From NCBI GenBank assembly GCA_016930435.1, contig JAFGGQ010000177.1:1-20774 (forward strand): 20,774 bases of DNA. The letters run 5' to 3'. This document shows, one piece after another, positions 1 to 8,731 of this stretch. The first letter of the stretch is position 1. Each line of letters opens with the position of its first letter. The translations under genes were made by a program, and so were the position numbers. This DNA comes from a bacterium (GTDB lineage: Bacteria; UBP14; UBA6098; JAFGQG01). Below the pieces are notes generated by a model, which had not been told where the DNA came from, did not search any database, and worked only from the letters and a program-made list of their open reading frames with translations.

Positions 1-44
1 TATATATAATTTATGCACTTAACCCAAAGGTTTTTTTGTTTTTT

Positions 45-70
45 TATCTAAAAATCGTGATTTTTAGATA
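45..70. repeat. 26-bp perfect palindrome (12-bp arms, 2-nt centre)
   Basis: Left arm TATCTAAAAATC (45-56) is the exact reverse complement of GATTTTTAGATA (59-70), separated by GT. The left side is T-rich (about 31-45) and the right side is T-rich again (71-97). It could be the terminator hairpin of a gene ending off the left edge, or an operator 37 bp upstream of the -35 box of the promoter at 107-135. The tiny centre and very AT-rich stem leave both readings open. Confidence 0.6.
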
Positions 71-106
71 TTATTTTATATTTTTTGCTTTTTTGTGATA
101 ATCTAC

Positions 107-135
107 TTGACAAACTCTCCTATTATATATATGAT
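107..135 (+). promoter_or_regulatory. sigma70-type promoter for the 235-3753 gene
   Basis: TTGACA (107-112), a 17-bp spacer and TATGAT (130-135) form a near-consensus housekeeping promoter. Predicted transcription starts near 142, giving a leader of roughly 90 nt before the ATG at 235. The AT-rich surroundings raise the chance match rate, but the perfect -35 and optimal spacing support it. Confidence 0.6.
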
Positions 136-234
136 TAAAACGTATAATTTCATAATGTAAAAATAGTGACTTAATAGAATAAATCCGAAGAAAGTAAGGT
201 ATATTTCAATTTTTGAAATTAAAAGGAGTCCTAG

Positions 235-3200
235 ATGAAAAGGATGGGTTTTGTCTTTGTCGTTTTACTCCTTGTTTCAAACCTTCTTGCCTGGGATTAT
301 GAATCTGATGTGATTGATGTGAGGTCAGATCCCAGAGTATCAGGGGGTGAACCACGGTTTTTACCCTATTACATGTCAGTTTGCATCGACCAACCTCCTC
401 TTGTTGTGGACTTGAATCTTCCATGCGGGAGTTACTGTGTTGATGCTTATATTCGGTATTATCCTTGTGATCAAGACCACGAAATAATAGATGTTGCAAT
501 TGGAAATCATGTGGAAACGGTACCGGATCAAGGTTGCATCAATTTCAGGTGGTTTCATAATATAGGTGAATGCGGTGAAGATTGCGGTGGCGATCCTCCG
601 CCTCTTAATTTCCATAACACACTTGATGATGCCGATCTCGTATTCACAGGCGCTGGATGGAGTACTGAAGGAGTGAATATTGTTTACGTGAAGGTTTATG
701 GCAATTATTGTTCTACTGAACCACCTGTGGTCACCGATCTAACGCCATCCGAAGGGGAATTTGCTGATGATATTATTCTCGATGCCACATCTTACGATCC
801 CGATGGGGAGGTGCTCTCAGAAGAGTATCAATATTCCCTCAATGGTGTTACTTGGTACAACATTAGCACTACCTCAGCGGTCGATGATCCATATACCTGG
901 ACATCAGGCTTGAATGAGTGTGATGTTTTCTTAAGGGCACGGGCTTATGACGGCGAATTTTATTCAGAGTGGTTCGAAGTAGGACCTATCTTGATAGACA
1001 ATACACCCCCAACAACAGTTAACAATGCACCCGCAGGCTGGAAAAACGAAGATTTTAACGTACTCCTTCAACCCGATGATGGGGTATGCGGCTCTGGATT
1101 TAATGCTTCCGGTGGAACTTACTATTCTATAGACGGCGCTGCTTTTCTTGAAGGCACAGAAATACTCTTCTCAGAATCAGGAATATATACGGTTCAATAT
1201 TATTCCGTTGATGATGTTAGTAATGAAGAAGATGTTAATGAATTTACAGTTTACCTGGATAAAGAATGTGTAGAATTCACAGATTGGAACGCTCCCGATA
1301 TTAACTCAAGCTGGGGAGCTGAAGAATGTGTTACGTATACAGGTAGAGAGGATATCGTATATCTTGTTGATATTGGAACTGACCCAACTTGCGGCCTCAC
1401 CGGTATCAAGTTTGAAGACCCAACCCTAACTTTAGGTGACGACGGAGTTTACGAAGCAGATATTTTCCAATTTTTCATTCCGATAGGAACATTACCAGCT
1501 GAAATCGAGGTAGCCACTAAAGCAGGACCCGCTTGCGCATACACTATATTTACAGCAGCTGATTGCGGTGTCCTTTCAGGTAGTGGAGAGGTGTGCGAAA
1601 CTGGACCAGATGACCTGGGTTTTACAATCCAACTCCTCGCTGCCGAAGATATGGGTGATGGTACCATGAGACTTACATTTAGAGTGGTCAGCGACCATAG
1701 CGAAGAAACTGCCGCTCTCTCTCACGTTACTTTTGGAGTGCCTGAACCCCTGGGAATGGATGAATATACAACGATTTATGAATTCACTGTATGTACGGGC
1801 GGAGGAACTGCTTGCGCAGAAGTCAGCTTGTTTATTGGTGACGCCCTTTCTGGTGTGGACAACGCCTCTATTAATATGTACTACGGATTCGCTGGAAATG
1901 CTGATATCACCGATCCTGACCTTATCGAATGGACGCTCTTTTCATCCGAAACATCGGGAAACATCTGTGAACCTTTTTCAGAGCATGCTGACGAATACTT
2001 ATACATTATGACCGAAGCCGGTGATATTGCAGGTAACGAATGCTTCTCTCTTTATTTCGAATATATAGATGTTTTCGATGAACCAATAGGCGGAGGATGT
2101 GGTGAACATGTCTTTCTCGATTGGGGAGTTGATGGAATACTTAGAGATGTCTATAGCGACGCTAAATTCAAAGTCTATGGAGCTGAAAATATGGAAGGTC
2201 CTTATGTAGCTCTTACACCATATCCCATTACTGCAAGTCAATTCAGCGAAGACCTCTTTCCAAACCACACCAGATATTATTATGTTACTATGGTTAATGA
2301 ATTTCTTGAAGAAATGCACCTTTGTGAACCTATCGAAGTCACAACCTACGAAGCAACAGTTAATGGTCTCTCCTATGAGCTACTCCCTGAAAACAGTGTC
2401 AGATTCTCCTGGACGGATATACCTGAAGTATCGACCTACCGTATTTACTATGGAGAAACCGATATTAACTATGCATCGCCGATTGCTACCATTACTGACA
2501 ACGCGACCTGGACTACTCCAGCGGGACTTCTGGAAGCAGGGGCAACCTACAACTTTGGACTTAGAGTTGTAACCGACTGTGGCTGCATAGATGAAAATTA
2601 TACAACCGTTGTGCATCTTGCACCTCATGACGATCCCGCTTCTGCACCACTGGTTGCAGTTTCGGCACCAGCTTGCGGGAAAAGAATATCAGGCGATTTA
2701 GTTACTATCGTAGGAACACCTTTGAACGAATCTATAACACTTGGGTGCGTTCTGTTCCAGTATAAACTCGATTCGGAAGAATACTGGTATGATCTACCCG
2801 GCAATATAACAGAGGGACCAGGATTTACAGGTCACGACAATCCCGATAGGGTAACACCATATTTTGTACATTGGAATACAACATTCCTGATGAACGGAAC
2901 CTACTACGTGCGAGCAGTCGGAATGGATGAATATGGAATTATGGATGAAAATCCGGCATATATATCATTGATAATAGACCACGATAATCCAGGTTACACC
3001 GAATGGAACAGTGCTGAAAGTATAGATCACTATACTAAAACGCTTCTGCCTTCTGACAGGATTATGCCTCTAAACCTCGGTTACGACCACCAGGATGCGC
3101 TTATCACAGCGAATGTTATTTTATTTGGTGATATAAGTCCATCTTACGTATTATTATCGCAGGTTGACCTCCGGGCTTATCCCACAACACCTCTGCCCAA

Positions 3201-3753
3201 CTCAAGCATAGCATTTAGCATCAACTCAACCGGTGATGTTGATTTCGGTGACCTACTTATTAATCTCAATATCAAATATGATACCTACACTTGTGATATT
3301 CCAGGAAATCAAAGAGGCTTAGTATTATATCGCTACCTCCCTGGCGGTGTTTGGGAAATCGTGCCTTCCGAAGTCGATGTTGAATATAACCGGTTAACCG
3401 CAACCCTTGATGCTTTTGGAGTTTATGCAGTTCTTTACGATGCATCTGTGGGAATTGGACAGGATGACAATTTGCCAAAAGTACTAACATTGTTTGGTAA
3501 TCGTCCAAACCCTTTTAATGCTACAACAGCTATCAGTTACTATCTTCCAACACCCATGAATAGTAAAATAACTATATACAATATTTTCGGAGAAGAATTA
3601 ACCGAAATCAATCCTGGTATCAAGGAAGGTATGGTTACAATCCTGTGGAACGGTGATACTAAAGACGGAACCAAGGTTGGAAGTGGAATTTACCTCTACA
3701 GGTTCATGGCTGGCGATAAGACATTCACTCGGAAAATGATGCTGCTTAAATAA
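235..3753 (+). CDS. Secreted multi-domain protein with C-terminal FlgD-like / type IX sorting domain
   Basis: The function of this 1172-aa exported protein is not recognised; it is probably surface-attached or released. The start at 235 is set by AAGGAG (223-228) six bases upstream. Residues 1-19 form a signal peptide (MKRMG, then a hydrophobic run ending near LLAW). The middle resembles a string of Ig/fibronectin-like beta modules: segments such as 'DPDGEVLSEEYQYS' and 'YSVDD' around 180-340 and a FN3-like part near 715-800. It is rich in Cys and acidic residues. The last ~90 residues match the FlgD-Ig/type A sorting pattern: NPFN at 1092-1095, then IYNIFGEE, WNGDTKDGTKVGSGIYLYR, and a basic end KMMLLK. 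That tail directs export through the type IX system in this lineage, which is family knowledge. The gene is monocistronic: a near-consensus promoter precedes it and a strong terminator follows at 3786-3811. Confidence 0.85.
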   Translation: MKRMGFVFVVLLLVSNLLAWDYESDVIDVRSDPRVSGGEPRFLPYYMSVCIDQPPLVVDLNLPCGSYCVDAYIRYYPCDQDHEIIDVAIGNHVETVPDQGCINFRWFHNIGECGEDCGGDPPPLNFHNTLDDADLVFTGAGWSTEGVNIVYVKVYGNYCSTEPPVVTDLTPSEGEFADDIILDATSYDPDGEVLSEEYQYSLNGVTWYNISTTSAVDDPYTWTSGLNECDVFLRARAYDGEFYSEWFEVGPILIDNTPPTTVNNAPAGWKNEDFNVLLQPDDGVCGSGFNASGGTYYSIDGAAFLEGTEILFSESGIYTVQYYSVDDVSNEEDVNEFTVYLDKECVEFTDWNAPDINSSWGAEECVTYTGREDIVYLVDIGTDPTCGLTGIKFEDPTLTLGDDGVYEADIFQFFIPIGTLPAEIEVATKAGPACAYTIFTAADCGVLSGSGEVCETGPDDLGFTIQLLAAEDMGDGTMRLTFRVVSDHSEETAALSHVTFGVPEPLGMDEYTTIYEFTVCTGGGTACAEVSLFIGDALSGVDNASINMYYGFAGNADITDPDLIEWTLFSSETSGNICEPFSEHADEYLYIMTEAGDIAGNECFSLYFEYIDVFDEPIGGGCGEHVFLDWGVDGILRDVYSDAKFKVYGAENMEGPYVALTPYPITASQFSEDLFPNHTRYYYVTMVNEFLEEMHLCEPIEVTTYEATVNGLSYELLPENSVRFSWTDIPEVSTYRIYYGETDINYASPIATITDNATWTTPAGLLEAGATYNFGLRVVTDCGCIDENYTTVVHLAPHDDPASAPLVAVSAPACGKRISGDLVTIVGTPLNESITLGCVLFQYKLDSEEYWYDLPGNITEGPGFTGHDNPDRVTPYFVHWNTTFLMNGTYYVRAVGMDEYGIMDENPAYISLIIDHDNPGYTEWNSAESIDHYTKTLLPSDRIMPLNLGYDHQDALITANVILFGDISPSYVLLSQVDLRAYPTTPLPNSSIAFSINSTGDVDFGDLLINLNIKYDTYTCDIPGNQRGLVLYRYLPGGVWEIVPSEVDVEYNRLTATLDAFGVYAVLYDASVGIGQDDNLPKVLTLFGNRPNPFNATTAISYYLPTPMNSKITIYNIFGEELTEINPGIKEGMVTILWNGDTKDGTKVGSGIYLYRFMAGDKTFTRKMMLLK

Positions 3754-3785
3754 TCGAACGAAGAAAATTAAATATATTTTTAAGG

Positions 3786-3811
3786 GGGGAGCAATAGCTC
3801 CCCTTTTTTTT
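3786..3811 (+). terminator. Rho-independent terminator after the 235-3753 gene
   Basis: A GGGGAGC (3786-3792) / GCTCCCC (3797-3803) stem with an AATA tetraloop is followed directly by eight T (3804-3811). It lies 33 nt after the stop codon. It also argues against the TTG at 3817 as the next gene's start, since that codon falls just after the termination point. Confidence 0.93.
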
Positions 3812-3849
3812 AAATTTTGATAAAAACTCTTCTATTTATTAAACCAAGC

Positions 3850-5670
3850 ATGATTAAAACAAATTTACTTCCCATAACTCTGCTTGTTTTATTATCATGT
3901 TTTTCATTAAGAGCTGAATCGCTTGATTTCATCGACAGCAAATACTGGAGTTTCACAACTGACGTTACATTTTCGTCTGATACCAGTATTTATGTCGCTT
4001 TTAAAACAGGAATTACTGAAATGATTCTCGGAATTAATGACCAGCTTTTTCTATATAAAAAATATTATATCGATGGTAATGTTCTCGCAATGGAGAAATT
4101 TGGGAAATTCTTGTATATTCTCACAATGAATAATGGCTTGTTCATTGTTAAAGATGAAAATAAATATTTTAGAATTGTCGATAATGTTGAAATTCCACCT
4201 AAAAGTTATATAATCAGCAGTAATGGAACAAATCTTATAGTAGGGAATAATAAAAAACTATATCTTTTTCAAGTTACTGAAGCATCCAAACCTGTATTGA
4301 CCGATTCGGTCAATTACCAGCGGGAAATCACCTATGCAGATTTTGATCAAGATAAATTGTATATAACTCTTGCAGATACTATAATGAAGGGATTCAGCAT
4401 AGTCGATGGAATACTATCCGATCCAGTGGTCGATTATAAAGTGCCACAGAGTTCCGAATTTTTTGTAGTTAAAAATGACCACTTGTTCATATCGAACATA
4501 ATAGAGGGTGTTAGTTATTATAAGATATCTCAAAGCGGTACAAATTTCCTATGTAAAATTAGCACACCCGAAAATTTTTACAGTTCATTAGCTGCTTCAG
4601 ACGGTATCCTTGCGTTATCCCAACTGGATGTTGGTGTAGAGCTTTATAATATATCAGGTATATGCTCTAGTGAGCCTTTATCCTATTATGAAAATATGAA
4701 AAATTCTCAGAAAGTAGTATTCGAAGGTTCAAAGATAGGTTTAGTTAATAATGAAATGGGTTGTGAATTTTTGCGTTATGACGAAGAGAGTGGCATTATT
4801 AAATCAGGTGAGTACCTTCCTAATACCAGTATTCTCGACGCTGAAATCCTTGATAATTATGTTATCTTGGCAGCTGGGCAATATGGCATGCCTATTCTCG
4901 AGGTGAGCTTGAGAGGAGTTAAAGAAGTTTCAGTATTCCAACCAGAAGGTTATGTTAGGGATATCTACGTAAATGAAGATAAAGCATATATAACTGTTGA
5001 AGGCGTTGGGATTTCGGTTGTTTCGCTTGCAAATCCGGAATATCCTCAGATGGATTACAATCTCGAGTTTGAAAACCCTTTTGCAGTAGCTTCGAATGGA
5101 AATATCATCGCTTTTACCACACACGGAAGTAACCAACTTGGTTTTGTCAAAGTTTCTTCCAGTCATTATCTTGAAAGTTATGATTCTGTTCAAAGCTTTG
5201 AAATTGAAGGTTTCGCGAGGGAAATACTAATAGAGGGTGATTATTGTTATGCATCATGTGATAGAGGAGGACTGTATATTTTTGATATTTCAAATCCAGA
5301 AACCATTACCTATGCCAGGCGATATAAAACACCAAGTTATACAAGAGGTTTACATATAGTCGATTCAACGCTTTATCTTGCCTGTGGCGAAGATGGAATT
5401 AACATTCTGAACATCGCCAATCCAATGAGAATAAAAGAGATCGCTAAAATAGACATCCCTCTTGCCTCGGATGTATCTGTTGCTGGAAATTTCCTTATAG
5501 CAAGCAGCGATAATGAAGGGTGTTATCTCTATGATATAAGCGACAAACTCGCCCCAGTTTTTCTGGATAGTTATGCTAATTCCGGGCTGGCAAGTAAGAT
5601 AGCAATATATAATTCTGTCGTTTTTATGGTCGATCAATATAGTCTGTACATCCTGAAGATCTCTGATTGA
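3850..5670 (+). CDS. Exported LVIVD-type beta-propeller protein
   Basis: This is a 606-aa exported protein with a repeat fold and no catalytic motif seen. The reading frame is open from a TTG at 3817. I prefer the ATG at 3850 because it places a normal signal sequence (MIKTNLLPITLLVLLSC...) at the N-terminus, whereas the TTG touches the preceding terminator. No clear Shine-Dalgarno site is visible for either. The LLSC at residues 14-17 could be a lipobox; otherwise signal peptidase I could cut after SLRA. The body consists of ~40-45-residue blades of the LVIVD kind, each with a hydrophobic strand then '[VIL]xDISNP' or similar: FDISNPE and LNIANPM, with LYDISDK near the end and VSLANPE earlier. 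Such repeats usually build propellers used in surface binding. No sorting domain is present at the C-terminus, unlike its upstream neighbour. The gene is AT-rich like that neighbour. Confidence 0.75.
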   Translation: MIKTNLLPITLLVLLSCFSLRAESLDFIDSKYWSFTTDVTFSSDTSIYVAFKTGITEMILGINDQLFLYKKYYIDGNVLAMEKFGKFLYILTMNNGLFIVKDENKYFRIVDNVEIPPKSYIISSNGTNLIVGNNKKLYLFQVTEASKPVLTDSVNYQREITYADFDQDKLYITLADTIMKGFSIVDGILSDPVVDYKVPQSSEFFVVKNDHLFISNIIEGVSYYKISQSGTNFLCKISTPENFYSSLAASDGILALSQLDVGVELYNISGICSSEPLSYYENMKNSQKVVFEGSKIGLVNNEMGCEFLRYDEESGIIKSGEYLPNTSILDAEILDNYVILAAGQYGMPILEVSLRGVKEVSVFQPEGYVRDIYVNEDKAYITVEGVGISVVSLANPEYPQMDYNLEFENPFAVASNGNIIAFTTHGSNQLGFVKVSSSHYLESYDSVQSFEIEGFAREILIEGDYCYASCDRGGLYIFDISNPETITYARRYKTPSYTRGLHIVDSTLYLACGEDGINILNIANPMRIKEIAKIDIPLASDVSVAGNFLIASSDNEGCYLYDISDKLAPVFLDSYANSGLASKIAIYNSVVFMVDQYSLYILKISD

Positions 5671-5766
5671 CAGGTATTCACTTAAAAATATTAAATAAAC
5701 ATTCCTCATCGATTACATTTCCTCTGCTAATGTTCACCAATAAAGCCTCTTTTCCAAGAAGTTTAA

Positions 5767-5800
5767 GTTCTGATGGTTCTGTCAGAACCTTCTTTTTTTC
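5767..5800 (+). terminator. Rho-independent terminator after the LVIVD gene
   Basis: GTTCTGA (5767-5773) pairs with TCAGAAC (5782-5788) around an 8-nt loop, and a T-rich tract follows (5790-5800). An alternative pairing GGTTCTG/CAGAACC with a 1-nt centre uses the same bases. It sits ~97 nt after the plus-strand stop. The T tract is on the plus side only, so it does not obviously serve the convergent permease gene. Confidence 0.75.
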
Positions 5801-5852
5801 TAATATTTTAGCCCGTTTTATGGATATACATGGACCATTTTAGCATGCAGTT

Positions 5853-7622
5853 TTATAACGGCCAGAAAAACAATATCAGGGGTATGCCAATAAGCAAAAT
5901 AATCAATTCAAGAAGTAATCCCATTCTTAAGTAGTCGCTGAATTTGTATCCGCCGGGGCCCATTACAAGGGTATTGGATTGATGTCCTATTGGTGTGAGG
6001 AATGCGCATGATCCTCCGACTGCAACAGCCATAAGAAAAGGGTCGGATGAAAAACCCATTCCTTGAGCCACATTAATGGCAATAGGAGCCATCAGTACAA
6101 CAGTAGCGGCATTATTTATGACATCAGACAACATCATGGTGATAATAAGGATGAGAGCGAGCAGAAGCCATGGTGGCGAATTGTTCCCCAGGTTCATAAG
6201 TATGTTTGCCATAAGATCTGCACCCCCAGTGGTTTCCAGCGCCGTTCCTACCGGGATCATAGCCCCAAGAAGCACGATTACGGTCCAGTCGATGCTATCA
6301 TATATCTCTTTCAAGGGCAAAAGACCGGTAAGAGTCACGCCAAGTGCCGCCAATGTAAAGGCGATATGTACTGGGAGCAAACCGATTATGATAAGCACAA
6401 TTGAGGTAATGAATATGGTAAGGGAGAGCAAGATTCTCTTTTGGAAACCAATCCTAAGGCCCCGCGGGGCAAGGGGTAGGCAGCCCATAGCCTTAATTGC
6501 ATCATCAATTGTCTGGGAACGCCCCTGCAGCATTATTACATCACCGGCGCGGAATGCGATGTGGTCCAGTCGCTTGTGAATTTGTTTATCCCTCCGCGAT
6601 ACCGCAAGCAGGTTTACCCCATAACGAGTCCTTATCTTTATGCCGGAGGCAGTCTGCCCCGTCAGCGGAGAGTCTGGCATAACTACCACTTCATCAATGT
6701 TAATATCTTTCGAACCAACAGCATCTTTCCTGAACTTTTTACCACCAACCAGTTCCACGCCTGTGTCATCAACGAAGGTTTTTAATGAATCCGTATCGGA
6801 TTCCAGGATGATGATATCGTTGCTTATCAATCCTTCGTCATCACCGGGCGCATGAATCCTCTTTTTCTTGCGCACTAAGCCGAGGATCTGTACATCAGCC
6901 TTCAGACTCGCATTTAGTTCTCCGATGGTCAATCCGCAAATCTTCGAATTTTTTGTGACCTTTACCTCGGTAATATAATCATCGATCTGAAACGATTCCG
7001 TCTGAGACTTTTTACCGGATCGCTTTGGCAATAGCCGCCATCCGGCAAGCGTTATAAACAATAGGCCGGAAAGCACCAATCCTACGCCTACCGGTGAGAA
7101 ATCGAACATACCAAACGTTTCTCCTGTTTCACCCGCCCTGAATGTTGCTATAATAATATTTGGGGGCGTGCCTATCATCGTTGTCATACCGCCTAAAAGG
7201 GAGGCGAATGCCAATGGCATGAGCAGTGAAGAAGGGGAGTTGCCGCTCCTCTTGGCCATGTTAAGCGCTACGGGCATAAGTATGGCAAGCGCACCGACAT
7301 TGTTCATAAAAGCGGAGGAAACCGCTACAAGAAGTGAGAGGGTGAGTATCTGGATGGTAATATTATCACCGACCCTGGAAACCCATTTACCCAAAACATC
7401 GATAAGACCCGAATTTTCAAGGGCTTTTCCGATGATTAATACCGCAGCTACGGTTATTACCGCAGGGTGCCCAAAACCGGAAAAGGCCTTTTCAGCCGGA
7501 ATAATTCCAAGCACCGACAGTGCAAGAAGGGCGATAAGAGCCACAAGATCGTGGCGTACCTTGCCCCATACAAACAATCCGATTACGATAATGAGGGTTA
7601 TAAAAACGTAAATATGATCCAT
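5853..7622 (-). CDS. SLC13/DASS-family anion permease with two TrkA-C (RCK_C) domains
   Basis: This 589-aa inner-membrane transporter is probably a sodium- or proton-coupled carrier of dicarboxylates, sulfate or a similar anion; the substrate cannot be read from sequence. Membrane segments cover about residues 4-195 and 395-588. The two halves carry the inverted-repeat hallmarks of the family: MNN at 106-108 with GTPPN at 151-155, and INN at 502-504 with GHQSN at 546-550. Between them, about 212-292 and 300-380, are two hydrophilic TrkA-C domains that bind a ligand in related permeases and channels and may gate transport. The length is typical for this two-RCK architecture (known in the YbiR/SLC13 group). 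The start ATG (7620-7622) has no good Shine-Dalgarno site. The 5' flank is repeat copy 1, ending 19 nt upstream. The gene is convergent with the LVIVD gene. Confidence 0.88.
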   Translation of the reverse strand: MDHIYVFITLIIVIGLFVWGKVRHDLVALIALLALSVLGIIPAEKAFSGFGHPAVITVAAVLIIGKALENSGLIDVLGKWVSRVGDNITIQILTLSLLVAVSSAFMNNVGALAILMPVALNMAKRSGNSPSSLLMPLAFASLLGGMTTMIGTPPNIIIATFRAGETGETFGMFDFSPVGVGLVLSGLLFITLAGWRLLPKRSGKKSQTESFQIDDYITEVKVTKNSKICGLTIGELNASLKADVQILGLVRKKKRIHAPGDDEGLISNDIIILESDTDSLKTFVDDTGVELVGGKKFRKDAVGSKDINIDEVVVMPDSPLTGQTASGIKIRTRYGVNLLAVSRRDKQIHKRLDHIAFRAGDVIMLQGRSQTIDDAIKAMGCLPLAPRGLRIGFQKRILLSLTIFITSIVLIIIGLLPVHIAFTLAALGVTLTGLLPLKEIYDSIDWTVIVLLGAMIPVGTALETTGGADLMANILMNLGNNSPPWLLLALILIITMMLSDVINNAATVVLMAPIAINVAQGMGFSSDPFLMAVAVGGSCAFLTPIGHQSNTLVMGPGGYKFSDYLRMGLLLELIILLIGIPLILFFWPL

Positions 7623-7641
7623 ATCATCATTTAGTAATTTT

Positions 7642-7750
7642 GGTTTATATGCAATTTAGTTGCATGGTATTATTTGAAATTTACCATAACTGCCACCGGA
7701 TTGCTGGATGGTTTTCCTCTCCTGTATTGTTGAGTGATGATTGTTCTTGT
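7642..7750. repeat. ~109-bp direct repeat, copy 1
   Basis: It matches 16351-16458 with only a handful of differences: one 1-nt indel and about seven substitutions. Each copy contains two inverted repeats: ATGCAA/TTGCAT around 5 nt (7649-7665), and ATGGTA/TACCAT around 12 nt. In this copy the first hairpin differs from copy 2 by A to G, which still allows a G:U pair in an extended stem. There is no coding potential, no terminal inverted repeats and no evident target duplication. This copy abuts the 5' end of the permease gene. Confidence 0.92.
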
Positions 7751-8222
7751 AAAATTTAGTGAGTTTATCATTCACCTTATTTCCATAACATCAACCTACA
7801 TATTTATTATAGACTTCATTCAGTGTTCATGATATCTATTTTTATTGATCAAAGTTTTTACAAGATTTTAGTGACGTTTTTCCAGGCATCAAATCATTCA
7901 TTTGTCTAATTTACTTGAAATAATATCCTTAGTACTTTATTTTTGCAACTAATTTGTACATGATCCACATTTTTTAAATCTACATCAATATGTAATTAAT
8001 ACAAAATTTTTTCAACCTTAATTTTGATTTTATTTCCTATTTTTTCAAATTTTTACAATTAACCATTAATATTATTCCCCTCATGGATTCCTAAAGCAAA
8101 TAGCCCAACAAATGTATGCTATCAAAGCATTTGGTATTAAATCAGGACCATTTCTAAGCTACATTTTTCCGTGATTGGTTTATTATTAACCGTCATGTTA
8201 ACGGGATCGACGATTTTTTTCC
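7751..8222. other. AT-rich intergenic region, no gene seen
   Basis: There are 472 bases between repeat copy 1 and the Rrf2 promoter without a credible reading frame on either strand. They are strongly AT-rich, unlike the flanking genes. A small hairpin ATGCT/AGCAT occurs near 8114-8128. I see no tRNA, riboswitch or transposon remnant. Confidence 0.6.
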
Positions 8223-8250
8223 TTGACATGTATTTTTATTCTGGTATTTT
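8223..8250 (+). promoter_or_regulatory. Promoter of the Rrf2-cupin-cooS unit
   Basis: TTGACA (8223-8228), a 16-bp spacer and TATTTT (8245-8250) lie 38 bases before the start codon. The -10 element is embedded in the inverted repeats described at 8242-8265, so a bound regulator would block RNA polymerase. Confidence 0.55.
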
Positions 8251-8265
8251 AGTACCAAGATACTA
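8242..8265. promoter_or_regulatory. Overlapping inverted repeats, likely Rrf2 operator
   Basis: Two inverted repeats with identical 6-bp spacing overlap: TGGTA (8242-8246) with TACCA (8253-8257), and TAGTA (8250-8254) with TACTA (8261-8265). They cover the -10 box and the probable transcription start of the regulator's own promoter. Rrf2 proteins bind palindromes of about this size as dimers, so negative autoregulation is a reasonable inference. No binding has been shown. Confidence 0.5.
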
Positions 8266-8287
8266 ATACGGACAAAGGAGATACATA

Positions 8288-8731
8288 ATGAATAACCTGC
8301 TCAAACTATCAGAATCAACATCACTCGCACTCCACATGATGGTCTTGCTCGCTGAAGATACCAGAAGATTCCACACCACCGAAGAGATCGCCAACGCCAT
8401 ATCCGGCTCCAGGCACCACCTCTCAAAGGTCATACAGAGACTCGTAACCGAAGGATTGATCGTCTCCAAAAGCGGACCCGCGGGTGGTGTTATGCTGGAA
8501 CGCCCTCCCGAAGATATCTCCTTCCTCGATATCATCGAAGCACTGGAAGGAAAATTTCTCGAACAGGACTGCTTCCTGGGCCGAAAGGTTTGCCGCGCCA
8601 AAAAATGCATTCTCGGTAACCTGGGCCATCAGTTATTCAAAAAGACACGGGAAACCTTGATAAATACGAAGCTTTCAAATTTCATACCTGCCAATCATAA
8701 GAAAAAATCCAAGCCAAGGAAGGAAAAATGA
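8288..8731 (+). CDS. Rrf2-family transcriptional regulator with three-Cys cluster motif
   Basis: This 147-aa DNA-binding regulator belongs to the Rrf2 family (IscR, NsrR, RirA, CymR). Residues 1-60 hold the winged helix, including the recognition part 'SGSRHHLSKVIQRL' (39-52). The wing 'KSGPAGGVML' (61-70) matches the family pattern K-x-G-x-x-GG. Cys95, Cys102 and Cys107 fall where IscR and NsrR ligate an Fe-S cluster, but the spacing here is C-x6-C-x4-C rather than C-x5-C-x5-C. Sensing of NO, oxygen or iron-sulfur state is therefore likely. The C-terminal tail is lysine-rich (KKKSKPRKEK). AAGGAG (8275-8280) sits seven bases before the ATG. The stop overlaps the cupin start (ATGA, 8728-8731), so the two are translationally coupled. 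The probable operator overlaps its own promoter. Confidence 0.9.
   Translation: MNNLLKLSESTSLALHMMVLLAEDTRRFHTTEEIANAISGSRHHLSKVIQRLVTEGLIVSKSGPAGGVMLERPPEDISFLDIIEALEGKFLEQDCFLGRKVCRAKKCILGNLGHQLFKKTRETLINTKLSNFIPANHKKKSKPRKEK

Noticed and set aside
3817-3849. TTG at 3817 as start of the LVIVD protein.
   Set aside because: It lies immediately after the preceding terminator's T tract and would add a hydrophobic extension ahead of a normal signal peptide starting at the ATG 3850.
6076-6579. Open frame of 167 codons on the plus strand inside the permease gene.
   Set aside because: It lies antisense to a strongly supported transporter with family motifs; it has no ribosome site or recognisable protein pattern.
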